From positions 1 through 64,000 of the forward strand of contig NZ_UAVD01000032.1 of assembly GCF_900460065.1 (NCBI RefSeq): DNA of 64,000 nt. The letters are read 5' to 3'. The stretch is from Streptomyces griseus. GTDB taxonomy: Bacteria > Actinomycetota > Actinomycetes > Streptomycetales > Streptomycetaceae. Within the stretch, counting starts at the first letter, position 1. Each line of letters starts with the position of its first letter. Made by a program: the position numbers and the translations under genes. Positions 27,437 through 35,861 of this stretch are shown piece by piece. The notes under the pieces were generated by a model that ran no database searches, was not told where the DNA came from, and saw nothing but the letters and a program-made list of their open reading frames with translations.

Positions 27437-29191
27437 CTACGACGACTCGCGCCACCGATTGGTGATCGGCAGCCGCCGGTCCTTCCCGAACCCCTTGGGC
27501 GAGATCTTCGTCCCCGGCGGATACTGCCGCCGCTTGTACTCCGCCGCGTCCACCATCCGCAGCGTCTTCGCCACCAGCTCCGCGTCGAACCCGGCCGCCA
27601 CGATGGCGTCGAGCCCCTGGTCCCGGTCGACGTACAGCTCCAGGATCGCGTCCAGGACCTCGTAGTCCGGCAGCGAGTCCGTGTCGACCTGCCCCGGCCG
27701 CAGCTCCGCGCTCGGCGGCTTGGTGATCGAGGCCTCCGGGATCGGCGGCGTCTGTCCCCGCTCCTCCGCCGCCCGGTTCCGCCACTTCGCCAGCCGGAAG
27801 ACCGACGACTTGTAGACGTCCTTGATCGGCCCGTACGCGCCGACCGCGTCCCCGTACAGCGTGGAGTAGCCCACCGCCAGCTCGGACTTGTTGCCCGGCG
27901 CCAGCACGATCTGCCCCTCCTGGTTGGAGATGGCCATCAGCGTCGTGCCGCGCAGCCGCGCCTGGAGGTTCTCCTCGGCGAGCCCGGTGAGCTCCAGCGA
28001 CTCCATGTACGCGTCGAACATCGGCTCGATCGGCACCGTGCGGAAGTTGAGCCCGGTCCGCCGCGCCAGCTCGGCCGCGTCGCCCTTGGAGTGGTCCGAG
28101 GAGTACTTCGACGGCATCGAGACGCCGTACACGTGCTGGGCGCCGAGCGCGTCGCAGGCGATGGCCGCGCAGATCGCCGAGTCGATGCCGCCGGAGAGCC
28201 CGATCAGCACGCTGCTGAAACCGTTCTTCGCGGCGTACGCGCGCAACCCGACGACCAGCGCGGAGTAGATCTCCTCCTCGTCGCCCAGCCGCTCCGCGTA
28301 CCCGCCCGCCAGCTCCGGCTCGTACGCCTCCACGGGCCGGTCGGACAGCACCACATGGTCGATGCGCAGACCGTCGTCCACCACGCCCGAGGGCGCCTCG
28401 GCCCCGGCGGCCGGCAGCTCCAGATCGAGGATGACGCTGCCCTCGGAGAACTGCGGGGCGCGGGCGATGACCTCGCCCTCCTTGTCGACGACGATCGAGT
28501 CGCCGTCGAAGACCAGCTCGTCCTGGCCGCCGATCATCGCCAGATAGGCCGTCGTGCAGCCGGCCTCCTGGGCCCGCTTGCGGACCAGCTCCAGCCGGGT
28601 GTCGTCCTTGTCCCGCTCGTACGGTGAGGCGTTGATCGACAGCAGCAGCCCGGCGCCGGCGGACCGGGCGGCCGGGACGCGCCCGCCGTCCTGCCACAGG
28701 TCCTCGCAGATCGCGAGGGCCACGTCGATGCCGTGGACCCGGACGACGGGCATCGAGTCGCCCGGCACGAAGTACCGGAACTCGTCGAAGACGCCGTAGT
28801 TCGGCAGGTGGTGCTTGGCGAAGTTGAGCGCGATCCCGCCGCGGTGCAGCACGGCGGCGGCGTTGCGCGGGGAGCCGGCGGGCTGCCCGTAGCGCGCCGC
28901 GGCGTGCTCGGAGCGGTCCAGGTAGCCGACGACGACCGGCAGTTCGCCGAAGCCCTCCGCGTCGAGCCGGGCGGCCAGCGCGCGCAGCGACTGCCGCGAG
29001 GCCTCGACGAAGGACGACCGCAGGGCCAGGTCCTCGACGGGGTATCCGGTCAGCACCATCTCGGGGAACGCCACGAGGTGGGCGCCCTGCTCGGCGGCGT
29101 GCCGGGTCCAGTGGACGATCGCCTCAGCGTTGCCGGCGAGGTCGCCGACGGTGGAGTCGATCTGATTCAGTGCGAGGCGTAGTTGAGGCAC
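27437..29191 (-). CDS. nadE: Glutamine-dependent NAD+ synthetase
   Basis: NadE makes NAD+ from deamido-NAD+, using ammonia released from glutamine. The 584-residue protein has an N-terminal nitrilase-type glutaminase domain (about 1-265). Its catalytic Glu is in VAFPEMVLTGYP, Lys in NFAKHHLPNYG and Cys in ALAICEDLWQDGG. The C-terminal synthetase domain has the PP-loop IGLSGGIDSA. The two domains lie in the order usual for the long bacterial form. The GTG beginning VPQLRLALNQ matches the usual N-terminus, and a longer frame adds unrelated residues. The enzyme is cytoplasmic and essential in most bacteria. Confidence 0.96.
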   Translation of the reverse strand: MPQLRLALNQIDSTVGDLAGNAEAIVHWTRHAAEQGAHLVAFPEMVLTGYPVEDLALRSSFVEASRQSLRALAARLDAEGFGELPVVVGYLDRSEHAAARYGQPAGSPRNAAAVLHRGGIALNFAKHHLPNYGVFDEFRYFVPGDSMPVVRVHGIDVALAICEDLWQDGGRVPAARSAGAGLLLSINASPYERDKDDTRLELVRKRAQEAGCTTAYLAMIGGQDELVFDGDSIVVDKEGEVIARAPQFSEGSVILDLELPAAGAEAPSGVVDDGLRIDHVVLSDRPVEAYEPELAGGYAERLGDEEEIYSALVVGLRAYAAKNGFSSVLIGLSGGIDSAICAAIACDALGAQHVYGVSMPSKYSSDHSKGDAAELARRTGLNFRTVPIEPMFDAYMESLELTGLAEENLQARLRGTTLMAISNQEGQIVLAPGNKSELAVGYSTLYGDAVGAYGPIKDVYKSSVFRLAKWRNRAAEERGQTPPIPEASITKPPSAELRPGQVDTDSLPDYEVLDAILELYVDRDQGLDAIVAAGFDAELVAKTLRMVDAAEYKRRQYPPGTKISPKGFGKDRRLPITNRWRESS

Positions 29192-29315
29192 GCCGCCCAG
29201 TGTAATCGTCTTTCTGACGCGATGTCCCGGCGGGCCGGGCAAAATCTGCCCGGCCCCACCGGAACCGCAGGTCGGCGCGGGTCACCGCGACGACCCGCTG
29301 GGTCAGCCGCGCGGC

Positions 29316-30920
29316 TCAGGCCCGGTAGCCGAGGACCGTCATCATCCCCGCCTCCGCGTGGTAGACGTTGTGGCAGTGGACCATCCACAGCCCCGGGTTG
29401 TCCGCGTCGAACTCCACCGTCAGCGACCGGTGCGGCAGCACGATCGCGGTGTCCTTGCGGGCCCCGGCGGCGTTCCCGCCGAGCGCGAAGGTGTGCCCGT
29501 GCAGATGGAGGGGGTGCCACATGGCCGTCCCGTTGTCGAAGACGACCCGTACCCGCTCGCCCGCCTCCACCGGCCGCCGGTGATCCGCGCTGTACGGCTG
29601 CCCGTCGAAGGCCCAGTCGTACCGGGCCATCCCGCCGGTGAGCCGGATCCGGATCGTCCGGTCCGGCGCGCGGGCGGCGAGCGCCACCGACGGGTCCGGC
29701 GCCAGCCGCCCCGCCTCCACCAGCTTCCCGTCCAGCTCCTTCGGCCGTACGGAGGCGCCGGGCGCGGCCCCGCTCCCCGTCCGCAGCACGGCAAGCGCCG
29801 ACGCCTCCCTCTTCCCGGCCTTCTTCCCCTCCGCCAGCGCGGTGAGTGGGAAGACGCCGTCGCCGGCGGTGACGAGGACGTCGTACCGCTCGCCCATGCC
29901 CAGCAGCAGCGCGTCCCCGGTGGTGTGCCGGACCGGGAACCCGTCGGTGTGCGTCACGGTCATCCGGTGCCCGCCGAGCGCGACCCGGAAGGCGGTGTCG
30001 CCACCGGCGTTGATGATCCGCAGCCGGATGCGGTCGCCGGGCCGCGCGGAGAAGGACGACGGGTCCCGCGGCACCCGCCCGTTGACCAGGTAGTGCGGGT
30101 AGGCCACATCACCGGCGTCCCCGCCGAGCAGTTCGCTGGTGGCCCCCATCATCATCCGCGAGGGCCCGTCGCCGCTCGCGTCACCGTTCCCGTCCCCCTC
30201 GTCCTCCTCGCCCGACATGGTGTGCGCGCCGTGGTCCATCCCGCCGCCCATGCCCCCGGACAGCTCCTTGAGGACGGCGTCGGGAGTGGACCCGTCCACC
30301 CCGTCGACCCAGTCGTCGAGGACGACGACCCACTCCTTGTCGTACGCCAACGGCTCCTTCGGGTCCTCGACGATCAGCGGCGCGTACAGCCCCCGGTCCT
30401 GCTGGACGCCGGAGTGCGGGTGGAACCAGTACGTCCCCGGGTGCGGCACGGCGAACCGGTAGGCGAAGTCGGCCCCGGGCGCGATGTCCCGCTGGGTCAG
30501 CCCGGGGACCCCGTCCATGTCGTTGCGCAGGGCGAGGCCGTGCCAGTGCAGGGAGGTGGGCTGCGGAAGGTGGTTGGCCAGGGTGAGGGCGAGGGTGTGC
30601 CCGGCGGTCACCCGCACCTCGCGCCCGGGCAGCCGGTCCCCGTAGACCCAGGAGGCGACGGTGGTGCCGCCGCCCAGATCGAGCCGGGTCCGGGTGGCGG
30701 TGAGGGAGACCTTGCGTACGGGACCGGAGCCGCGCGCCGCCTCGGCCGCCTCGACCTCCTTGCCGTCGGGCGAGACGTACGTCCCGGAGTCCTGCGCGCC
30801 GCCGGGGGAGTGGCCCCCGCCGTGATCGCCGCCGGCGTCGGAACAGGCGGCGAGGGCTCCGGAGCCGGCGACGGCGAGAGCGGCGCCGAGCACGGCGCGT
30901 CGAGTGGGTTGCGTGGGCAT
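29316..30920 (-). CDS. Multicopper oxidase, Tat/lipoprotein-type
   Basis: The exported copper enzyme has 534 residues. The N-terminus TRRAVLGAA is a twin-arginine signal followed by a lipobox-like LAAC (cysteine at about 26). All copper-binding motifs are visible: HWHG, HPHS, HPLHLHGH and HCHNVYHAEAGM, the last with the type 1 copper Cys and a Met axial ligand. A His/Met/Asp-rich insert (MGGGMDHGAHTM, then an acidic stretch) in the middle resembles the methionine-rich region of CueO-like cuprous oxidases. It is next to a DUF6153 gene. It may oxidise Cu(I), iron or phenolics. Confidence 0.92.
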   Translation of the reverse strand: MPTQPTRRAVLGAALAVAGSGALAACSDAGGDHGGGHSPGGAQDSGTYVSPDGKEVEAAEAARGSGPVRKVSLTATRTRLDLGGGTTVASWVYGDRLPGREVRVTAGHTLALTLANHLPQPTSLHWHGLALRNDMDGVPGLTQRDIAPGADFAYRFAVPHPGTYWFHPHSGVQQDRGLYAPLIVEDPKEPLAYDKEWVVVLDDWVDGVDGSTPDAVLKELSGGMGGGMDHGAHTMSGEEDEGDGNGDASGDGPSRMMMGATSELLGGDAGDVAYPHYLVNGRVPRDPSSFSARPGDRIRLRIINAGGDTAFRVALGGHRMTVTHTDGFPVRHTTGDALLLGMGERYDVLVTAGDGVFPLTALAEGKKAGKREASALAVLRTGSGAAPGASVRPKELDGKLVEAGRLAPDPSVALAARAPDRTIRIRLTGGMARYDWAFDGQPYSADHRRPVEAGERVRVVFDNGTAMWHPLHLHGHTFALGGNAAGARKDTAIVLPHRSLTVEFDADNPGLWMVHCHNVYHAEAGMMTVLGYRA

Positions 30921-31037
30921 GCCTGATACACCTCTGAAGAACGGAAGGGCTGTCGTGACCGTCCCCGTCACGGAGAACCTGACGGGGTGCGTCACGGGTG
31001 CGTCACGGGAAGGAGGGCGGAGGTGAGACGCCCACTC

Positions 31038-31499
31038 CTAAATACGCAGCACCGAAACGCTGGCCAGCACCGATATCCGGGGCGGCGGAATCGGCCGCAG
31101 GGCCCGCAGCGCCCCCGCACCCACCGGCGTACCGAGGGGCCGCCCGTCGGCGCGCAGCCCGAGCAGCCAGGAACCGAGGAGGGCGAGGCCCCAGGCGCCG
31201 AGGACGGCGAGGCAGACGGAGAGCGGATCCATGCCGCTCATGGGGACGCCGGAGCCGGGGGAGTCGTGCGACGGCTGCGACCGCTGGACTTCGCCGTCCA
31301 TCACGGTCGGGGCCTGACCCGGGGCCGGTTCCTGGACGGGGCCCCGGGCCGTGTGCTCGCTCGCGGCGGGGGCCGAGGGCGCCGGGCCGGTGTGCTCCGC
31401 GGGATGCCCGACCGTATGCATGGTGACGATGCCGAACAGCAGAGCGGCGAGCAGCATCAGCTGCCCGTACGTTCCGCTCCCGCTCGTCCTGCCCGCCAT
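31038..31499 (-). CDS. DUF6153-type small membrane protein
   Basis: The 153-residue product has an N-terminal hydrophobic helix (LMLLAALLFGIVTMHTVGHP) and a second one (about 95-118, VCLAVLGAWGLALLGSWLLG). Between them is a Pro/Ala/His-rich extracytoplasmic loop. HTVGHPAEH and MSGMD supply His and Met residues that could bind copper. From memory, proteins of this type often sit beside copper genes in Streptomyces, and here the multicopper oxidase is directly downstream on the same strand. The ATG was chosen because the upstream extension is basic and unlikely. Function is unknown. Confidence 0.7.
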   Translation of the reverse strand: MAGRTSGSGTYGQLMLLAALLFGIVTMHTVGHPAEHTGPAPSAPAASEHTARGPVQEPAPGQAPTVMDGEVQRSQPSHDSPGSGVPMSGMDPLSVCLAVLGAWGLALLGSWLLGLRADGRPLGTPVGAGALRALRPIPPPRISVLASVSVLRI

Positions 31500-31655
31500 G
31501 CCGGCCACCCTACCCCTGGCGGGTATACGACCGAGGGCGGGGGCGGCCCGGCACCGTTCCCCCACACCTCCGTCACTCCGCCGAAGCAGGGGCGGGGCGG
31601 GGTGCGGGGCGGCGCGGGTGCGGGAAGGACGCCGGGCAGCCTGCCGTACGGGTGC

Positions 31656-32081
31656 TCAGCCGCGCGCGTAGACCTTCTCGGCCCAGCCCGCGATCTGCTC
31701 CTCGGTGAGGTGCTGCGCGAGGTCGGCCTCACTGATCATGCCGACGAGCTTCTTGTTCTCGACGACGGGCAGCCGGCGGATGCGATGGGTCTGCATCTCC
31801 TCCAGGACCGCGTCCACATCGGCCTCCGCCTCGATCCAGCGGGGCGTGCCCTGCGCGAGATCGCCCGCCGTGACCTTCGCCGGGTCGTGCCCCTTGGCCA
31901 CACAGCCGACGACGATGTCGCGGTCGGTGATGATGCCGACCATCCGGTCGGAGTCACCGTTGGCGGACACCGGAAGCGCGCCCACGTTGTGCTCGCGCAT
32001 CAGCTGGGCCGCACGGTCGAGCGTTTCGTGGGCCGGGATCCAGCGGGCCCCGCTGTGCATGATGTCTTTGGCGGTCGTCAT
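31656..32081 (-). CDS. Two-CBS-domain protein
   Basis: The 141-residue cytoplasmic protein consists of a tandem CBS pair (about 8-65 and 75-130), with the typical DRAAQLMREHNVGALPV, GIITDRDIV, and RIRRLPVVENKKLVGMISEADL strands. Such stand-alone CBS pairs usually sense adenine nucleotides or respond to stress; the partner here is unknown. A start 30 codons upstream is possible but encodes low-complexity sequence. It is on the same strand as the copper-linked genes, with 296 bases separating it from the DUF305 gene. Confidence 0.85.
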   Translation of the reverse strand: MTTAKDIMHSGARWIPAHETLDRAAQLMREHNVGALPVSANGDSDRMVGIITDRDIVVGCVAKGHDPAKVTAGDLAQGTPRWIEAEADVDAVLEEMQTHRIRRLPVVENKKLVGMISEADLAQHLTEEQIAGWAEKVYARG

Positions 32082-32277
32082 GGGGGATTTCCTCCTGCGT
32101 GCCGATGGCACTGCCGTACGGCCCCGAGCGCAACCCATCGTCACCGGCCCGCCGGGGCCGCGCGACCGCAATCACCCGTTCGGGTGTGCCGCCGCAAGGA
32201 CGAAAGCTGACGTGCTTGCAGCCGGGACCGTTGCCCGGGACTGCCGCCCTGGGCCGGACCGCTTCCCCGTCCTGGTC

Positions 32278-32309
32278 CCGGGAACCCGCTCCTGGCGCAG
32301 GGTTCCCGG
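32278..32309 (-). terminator. Hairpin after the DUF305 gene
   Basis: Perfect 10-base arms CCGGGAACCC / GGGTTCCCGG with a 12-base loop lie 69 bases past the DUF305 stop. This is the only structure I see in the 296-base gap before the CBS gene. Confidence 0.65.
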
Positions 32310-32377
32310 TCCGGGCCAGGTCGAGGGCCGCGGTTCCGACTGCGGCCCGGCCCGGCCCTGCCCGGCTTCGGCTCGGC

Positions 32378-33208
32378 TCAGGACCGGGGCGCGGCCTTCC
32401 GTTCGGCCAGCATGTCCCGCATCAGCCCCAGCTCGGACTGCTGGCCCTCGACCATGCCCCGGGCGAGCCGCTGCTCGGCCGGGACCGTGCACAGGGAGGC
32501 ACAGGCCTCGGCCATGTCGACGCCGCCCTTGTGGTGGTCCGTCATCAACTGGAGGAAGAACACCTCGGCCTCCTCTCCGTCGAGACGGCCGAGCCGGGCG
32601 AGCTCGGAGCGGCTCGCCATGCCGGGCATGAGTACCCCGTCCGCGCCGGAACCCGCCCCGGCACCGGCGGAGCCGTGCCCACCGTGCTCGTGCCCGTCCT
32701 CGCCGGCCATCCACGCCATGGGCCGCTCGCCGCCCGGGGCGACCTTCGGCAACTCCCACAGGTCGAGCCAGCCCAGCAGCATGCCGCGCTGGTTGGCCTG
32801 GGTGTTGGCGATGTCGTAGGCGAGACGGCGCACGTCCTCGTCGTCCGTGCGGTCGCGCACGACGAACGACATCTCGACGGCCTGCTGATGGTGGACGGCC
32901 ATGTCCCGGGCGAACCCGGCGTCGGCGGACGAGGCTCCCGGAACGGCGGCGGGTCCGCCCCCTGCCGCCGGGCCGTCCTCGTCGCCGCGCGCGGAGGCGA
33001 CGGTGGCCGCCCCCGCGAAGACCAGGGCCAGGGCCACGGCGGCTCCGGCGGCCCGGCGGACACGCCGGGTCTTGCGCCGCTCCACGAGGGAGCGAGGATC
33101 CGCGCCCCCGACCTGGGGTTCCCCGGCCTCCGGCTTTCCGACCTGGGGTTCCACCGCCGCCCGTTCCCCGCCCGCCCGTTCCCCGCCCGCCCGTTCCCCG
33201 GCCGTCAC
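32378..33208 (-). CDS. DUF305-domain secreted or membrane-held protein
   Basis: The 276-residue product has a charged N-terminus with a repeated AGGER motif, an RRKTRRVRRAAG basic cluster, one hydrophobic helix (about 53-70), then a DUF305 (ferritin-like four-helix) domain. Its signatures are FARDMAVHHQQAVEMS and LMTDHHKGGVDMAEAC, each with paired histidines likely to bind metal. A His/Gly-rich insert (GEDGHEHGGHG) lies between them. The GTG start overlaps the DUF3105 stop as GTGA. Members are found in copper and other metal contexts, but the biochemical role is unknown. Confidence 0.82.
   Translation of the reverse strand: MTAGERAGGERAGGERAAVEPQVGKPEAGEPQVGGADPRSLVERRKTRRVRRAAGAAVALALVFAGAATVASARGDEDGPAAGGGPAAVPGASSADAGFARDMAVHHQQAVEMSFVVRDRTDDEDVRRLAYDIANTQANQRGMLLGWLDLWELPKVAPGGERPMAWMAGEDGHEHGGHGSAGAGAGSGADGVLMPGMASRSELARLGRLDGEEAEVFFLQLMTDHHKGGVDMAEACASLCTVPAEQRLARGMVEGQQSELGLMRDMLAERKAAPRS
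33161..33203 (-). repeat. 15-base tandem repeat at the start of the DUF305 gene
   Basis: Three units of CCGTTCCCCGCCCGC (plus-strand form) run in tandem, in frame, and encode the five-residue AGGER repeat right after the start codon. A change in copy number would lengthen the N-terminal tail without shifting the frame. Confidence 0.75.
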
Positions 33209-33897
33209 CGCGGCACCGTGGCCAGCCCGCCGGTGCAGGGCGCGCCGGGCTCGGGGGTCTGCGCGCCCTGGACGTACTGGGCGAGGAACCGGTCCACCCG
33301 CTCGTCGTCGGCGGAGTCGACGGTGACCTGCTTGCCCCAGGCGCTGAGCATGATCGCGCCCTCCTGGCCGGCGTACGGGCTCATCAGCGTGAACGGGGTC
33401 TTCTTCACACGCTCGGTCAGCGCGGCGACGTCGGCTTCGGCGGCCTCGCCGTTGTAGGTGACCCAGACGGCTCCGTGCTCCAGGGAGTGCACGGCGTTGA
33501 CGTCCGGGAGGGCCTTTTCGTATACGTCGCCGTCGCAGTTCATCCAGGACGGGTTGTGGTCGCCGCCGACCGGAGGCTTCATCGGATAGTCCACCGAGCC
33601 CGCCACGTGGTTGCGGCCGAGCTTCGCCGCGTCCCAGGACTTCAGCCCCTCGATGGCCCCGCCCGTGGCGTCGCCGTGGGAGTCGCCGTGCCCGCCCGGG
33701 TGCTTGCCGTCCTGGGCCGCCGAGGCGTTGTCGGACTTCTCGTTCGCCTCGGAGTTCTCCAGCAGCAGGTACGAGCCGAAGGTGACGAGACCGGCCACGA
33801 CGGCGGCGCTCAGCCCTATGGCGATGGCCCGGTTGCGGGTGGCGCGGGCGCGCGGGTCGGGGGCCTGCGGCTGGGGGTACCGGGGGTCGAAGCTCAT
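33205..33897 (-). CDS. DUF3105-domain membrane-anchored protein
   Basis: The 230-residue product has a cytoplasmic Pro-rich N-terminus, one helix (about 24-45) and an exported DUF3105 domain. Conserved-looking features are the H-rich linker HPGGHGDSHGD, YPMKPPVGGDHNPSWMNCDG and VHSLEHGAVWVTY, whose His and Cys suggest a metal site. AAGGA precedes the ATG. It is coupled by a GTGA overlap to the DUF305 gene, and this pairing is common in actinobacteria. The exported histidine-rich parts fit a role in metal binding or redox at the cell surface, which is inference. Confidence 0.82.
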   Translation of the reverse strand: MSFDPRYPQPQAPDPRARATRNRAIAIGLSAAVVAGLVTFGSYLLLENSEANEKSDNASAAQDGKHPGGHGDSHGDATGGAIEGLKSWDAAKLGRNHVAGSVDYPMKPPVGGDHNPSWMNCDGDVYEKALPDVNAVHSLEHGAVWVTYNGEAAEADVAALTERVKKTPFTLMSPYAGQEGAIMLSAWGKQVTVDSADDERVDRFLAQYVQGAQTPEPGAPCTGGLATVPR

Positions 33898-34173
33898 GTC
33901 GTCGAGTCCTTCTGCGAAGGGGCCGGGAGGAGCGGGACGGTCCGTGGACCGGGGCGCGTGGACGGGCGGAAAGCCGCGAGGGAAGGCGGGCCGAAAGCCG
34001 GCCACGGCTCGGCTGCCGCCCGCGTGCGCCACGGTCGCCGATCGTAGTGGGTGGCCGAGTGCTCTCTCTCACACCGTGTGCGTAATCTGGGGGAAATCCC
34101 GGGTCGCGATACTGGAGTGTCCCCCTACCCCGGGCGGTGGTGCACGGACCGTCTGAACTGCAAGGATGTGGCA

Positions 34174-35535
34174 ATGGACAAGCAGCAGGAATTCGTCCTC
34201 AGGACCCTTGAGGAGCGCGACATCCGCTTCGTGCGGCTGTGGTTCACCGACGTCCTCGGGTTCCTCAAGTCCGTCGCCGTGGCCCCGGCCGAGTTGGAGC
34301 AGGCGTTCGACGAGGGCATCGGCTTCGACGGCTCGGCGATCGAAGGCTTCGCCCGGGTGTACGAATCGGACATGATCGCCAAGCCGGACCCGGGCACCTT
34401 CCAGATCCTGCCCTGGCGCGCGGAGGCCCCCGGCACCGCGCGGATGTTCTGCGACATCCTGATGCCGGACGGCTCCCCGTCCTTCGCGGACCCGCGCTAC
34501 GTCCTCAAGCGCATCCTTGCCAAGACGTCCGACCTCGGCTTCACCTTCTACACCCACCCCGAGATCGAGTTCTTCCTGCTGAAGAACAAGCCGGTCGACG
34601 GCACCCGCCCGACCCCGGCGGACAGCTCCGGCTACTTCGACCACACGCCGCAGAACGTCGGCATGGACTTCCGCCGCCAGGCGATCACCATGCTCGAATC
34701 GATGGGCATCTCGGTCGAGTTCAGCCACCACGAGGGCGCCCCGGGCCAGCAGGAGATCGACCTGCGGTACGCGGACGCGCTCTCCACGGCGGACAACATC
34801 ATGACGTTCCGTCTGGTGATGAAGCAGGTGGCGCTGGAACAGGGCGTGCAGGCGACGTTCATGCCGAAGCCGTTCTCGGAGTACCCGGGTTCGGGCATGC
34901 ACACCCACCTCTCCCTCTTCGAGGGCGACCGCAACGCGTTCTACGAGTCGGGCGCCGAGTACCAGCTCTCCAAGGTCGGCCGCTCCTTCATCGCGGGCCT
35001 GCTGACGCACGCGGCGGAGATCTCGGCCGTCACCAACCAGTGGGTCAACTCCTACAAGCGCATCTGGGGCGGCTCGTCCCGCGCGGCCGGCGCGGGCGGC
35101 GAGGCCCCCTCGTACATCTGCTGGGGCCACAACAACCGCTCCGCCCTCATCCGCGTCCCGATGTACAAGCCCGGCAAGACCGGCTCGGCCCGCGTCGAGG
35201 TCCGCTCCATCGACTCCGGCGCCAACCCCTACCTCACCTACGCGGTCCTGCTCGCCGCGGGCCTCAAGGGCATCGAGGAGGGCTACGAACTCCCGGCCGG
35301 CGCCGACGACGACGTCTGGGCCCTCTCCGACGCCGAACGCCGCGCGATGGGCATCGAGCCCCTCCCGCAGAACCTCGGCGAGGCGATCTCACTGATGGAG
35401 AAGAGCGAACTGGTCGCCGAGACGCTGGGCGAACACGTCTTCGACTTCTTCCTCCGCAACAAGAAGCAGGAGTGGGAGGAGTACCGCAGCGAGGTCACGG
35501 CCTTCGAGCTGAAGAACCTGCTGCCGGTGCTGTAG
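34174..35535 (+). CDS. glnA2: Glutamine synthetase-like enzyme, GlnA2 type
   Basis: The 453-residue protein of the GSI fold has the active-site motifs GFDGSAIEGF, HPEIEFFLL, HHEGAPGQQEIDLRY, PKPFSEYPGSGMHTHLSL and RVEVRSIDSGANPYL. Length and sequence match GlnA2 of Streptomyces, which is reported to act as a gamma-glutamylpolyamine synthetase rather than a main ammonia-assimilating enzyme. The adenylylation loop of canonical GlnA (NLY-D/E-LP) is absent; the region reads YELPAGADDDVWALSDAERR. So glnE, 7 kb away, probably does not modify it. AAGGATG precedes the ATG. A strong hairpin follows the stop. Confidence 0.9.
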   Translation: MDKQQEFVLRTLEERDIRFVRLWFTDVLGFLKSVAVAPAELEQAFDEGIGFDGSAIEGFARVYESDMIAKPDPGTFQILPWRAEAPGTARMFCDILMPDGSPSFADPRYVLKRILAKTSDLGFTFYTHPEIEFFLLKNKPVDGTRPTPADSSGYFDHTPQNVGMDFRRQAITMLESMGISVEFSHHEGAPGQQEIDLRYADALSTADNIMTFRLVMKQVALEQGVQATFMPKPFSEYPGSGMHTHLSLFEGDRNAFYESGAEYQLSKVGRSFIAGLLTHAAEISAVTNQWVNSYKRIWGGSSRAAGAGGEAPSYICWGHNNRSALIRVPMYKPGKTGSARVEVRSIDSGANPYLTYAVLLAAGLKGIEEGYELPAGADDDVWALSDAERRAMGIEPLPQNLGEAISLMEKSELVAETLGEHVFDFFLRNKKQEWEEYRSEVTAFELKNLLPVL

Positions 35536-35553
35536 CGCGCACGCACGTGACTG

Positions 35554-35592
35554 CGGGCCGCCCGGGGCCGTCCGGCCCGGATGGGCGGCCCG
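35554..35592 (+). terminator. Hairpin after glnA2
   Basis: 10-base perfect arms CGGGCCGCCC / GGGCGGCCCG with a 19-base loop begin 19 bases after the stop codon. Confidence 0.75.
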
Positions 35593-35861
35593 TGTGCACG
35601 GGAGGATGAGGGGGGCGGGGATCCATGGCCTGTTACACAGTCCCGAGGTGGCTCCCGGGGACCTTTGTGCCCGCCCCCCTTGACCGCGGACCTCGAAGGT
35701 TCTCTGACCGGCCTTCAACCACCGGACAACCTAGCAAGCGGCACTGACAAGGGCGGACGGCACGGGAATCGGGGTGGGGCGTCGGCCGAGGGAGTCGGCC
35801 GCGACAGTCGGTTCCCAGCAGCCTTCCGGGGAAGGTCACCCGCACCGGACTCCGGGCCCGA
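35593..35861. other. Intergenic stretch without recognised gene
   Basis: This convergent gap between glnA2 and the next minus-strand gene holds the glnA2 terminator and then a locally less GC-rich block (about 35690-35755, containing CAACCTAGCAAGCGG). I see no ribosome binding site plus start, no tRNA-like fold and no repeat in it. Confidence 0.5.

Noticed and set aside
35690..35755. Less GC-rich patch thought to be a tRNA or attachment site
   Set aside because: No cloverleaf, no CCA end and no matching direct repeat elsewhere in the window could be found.
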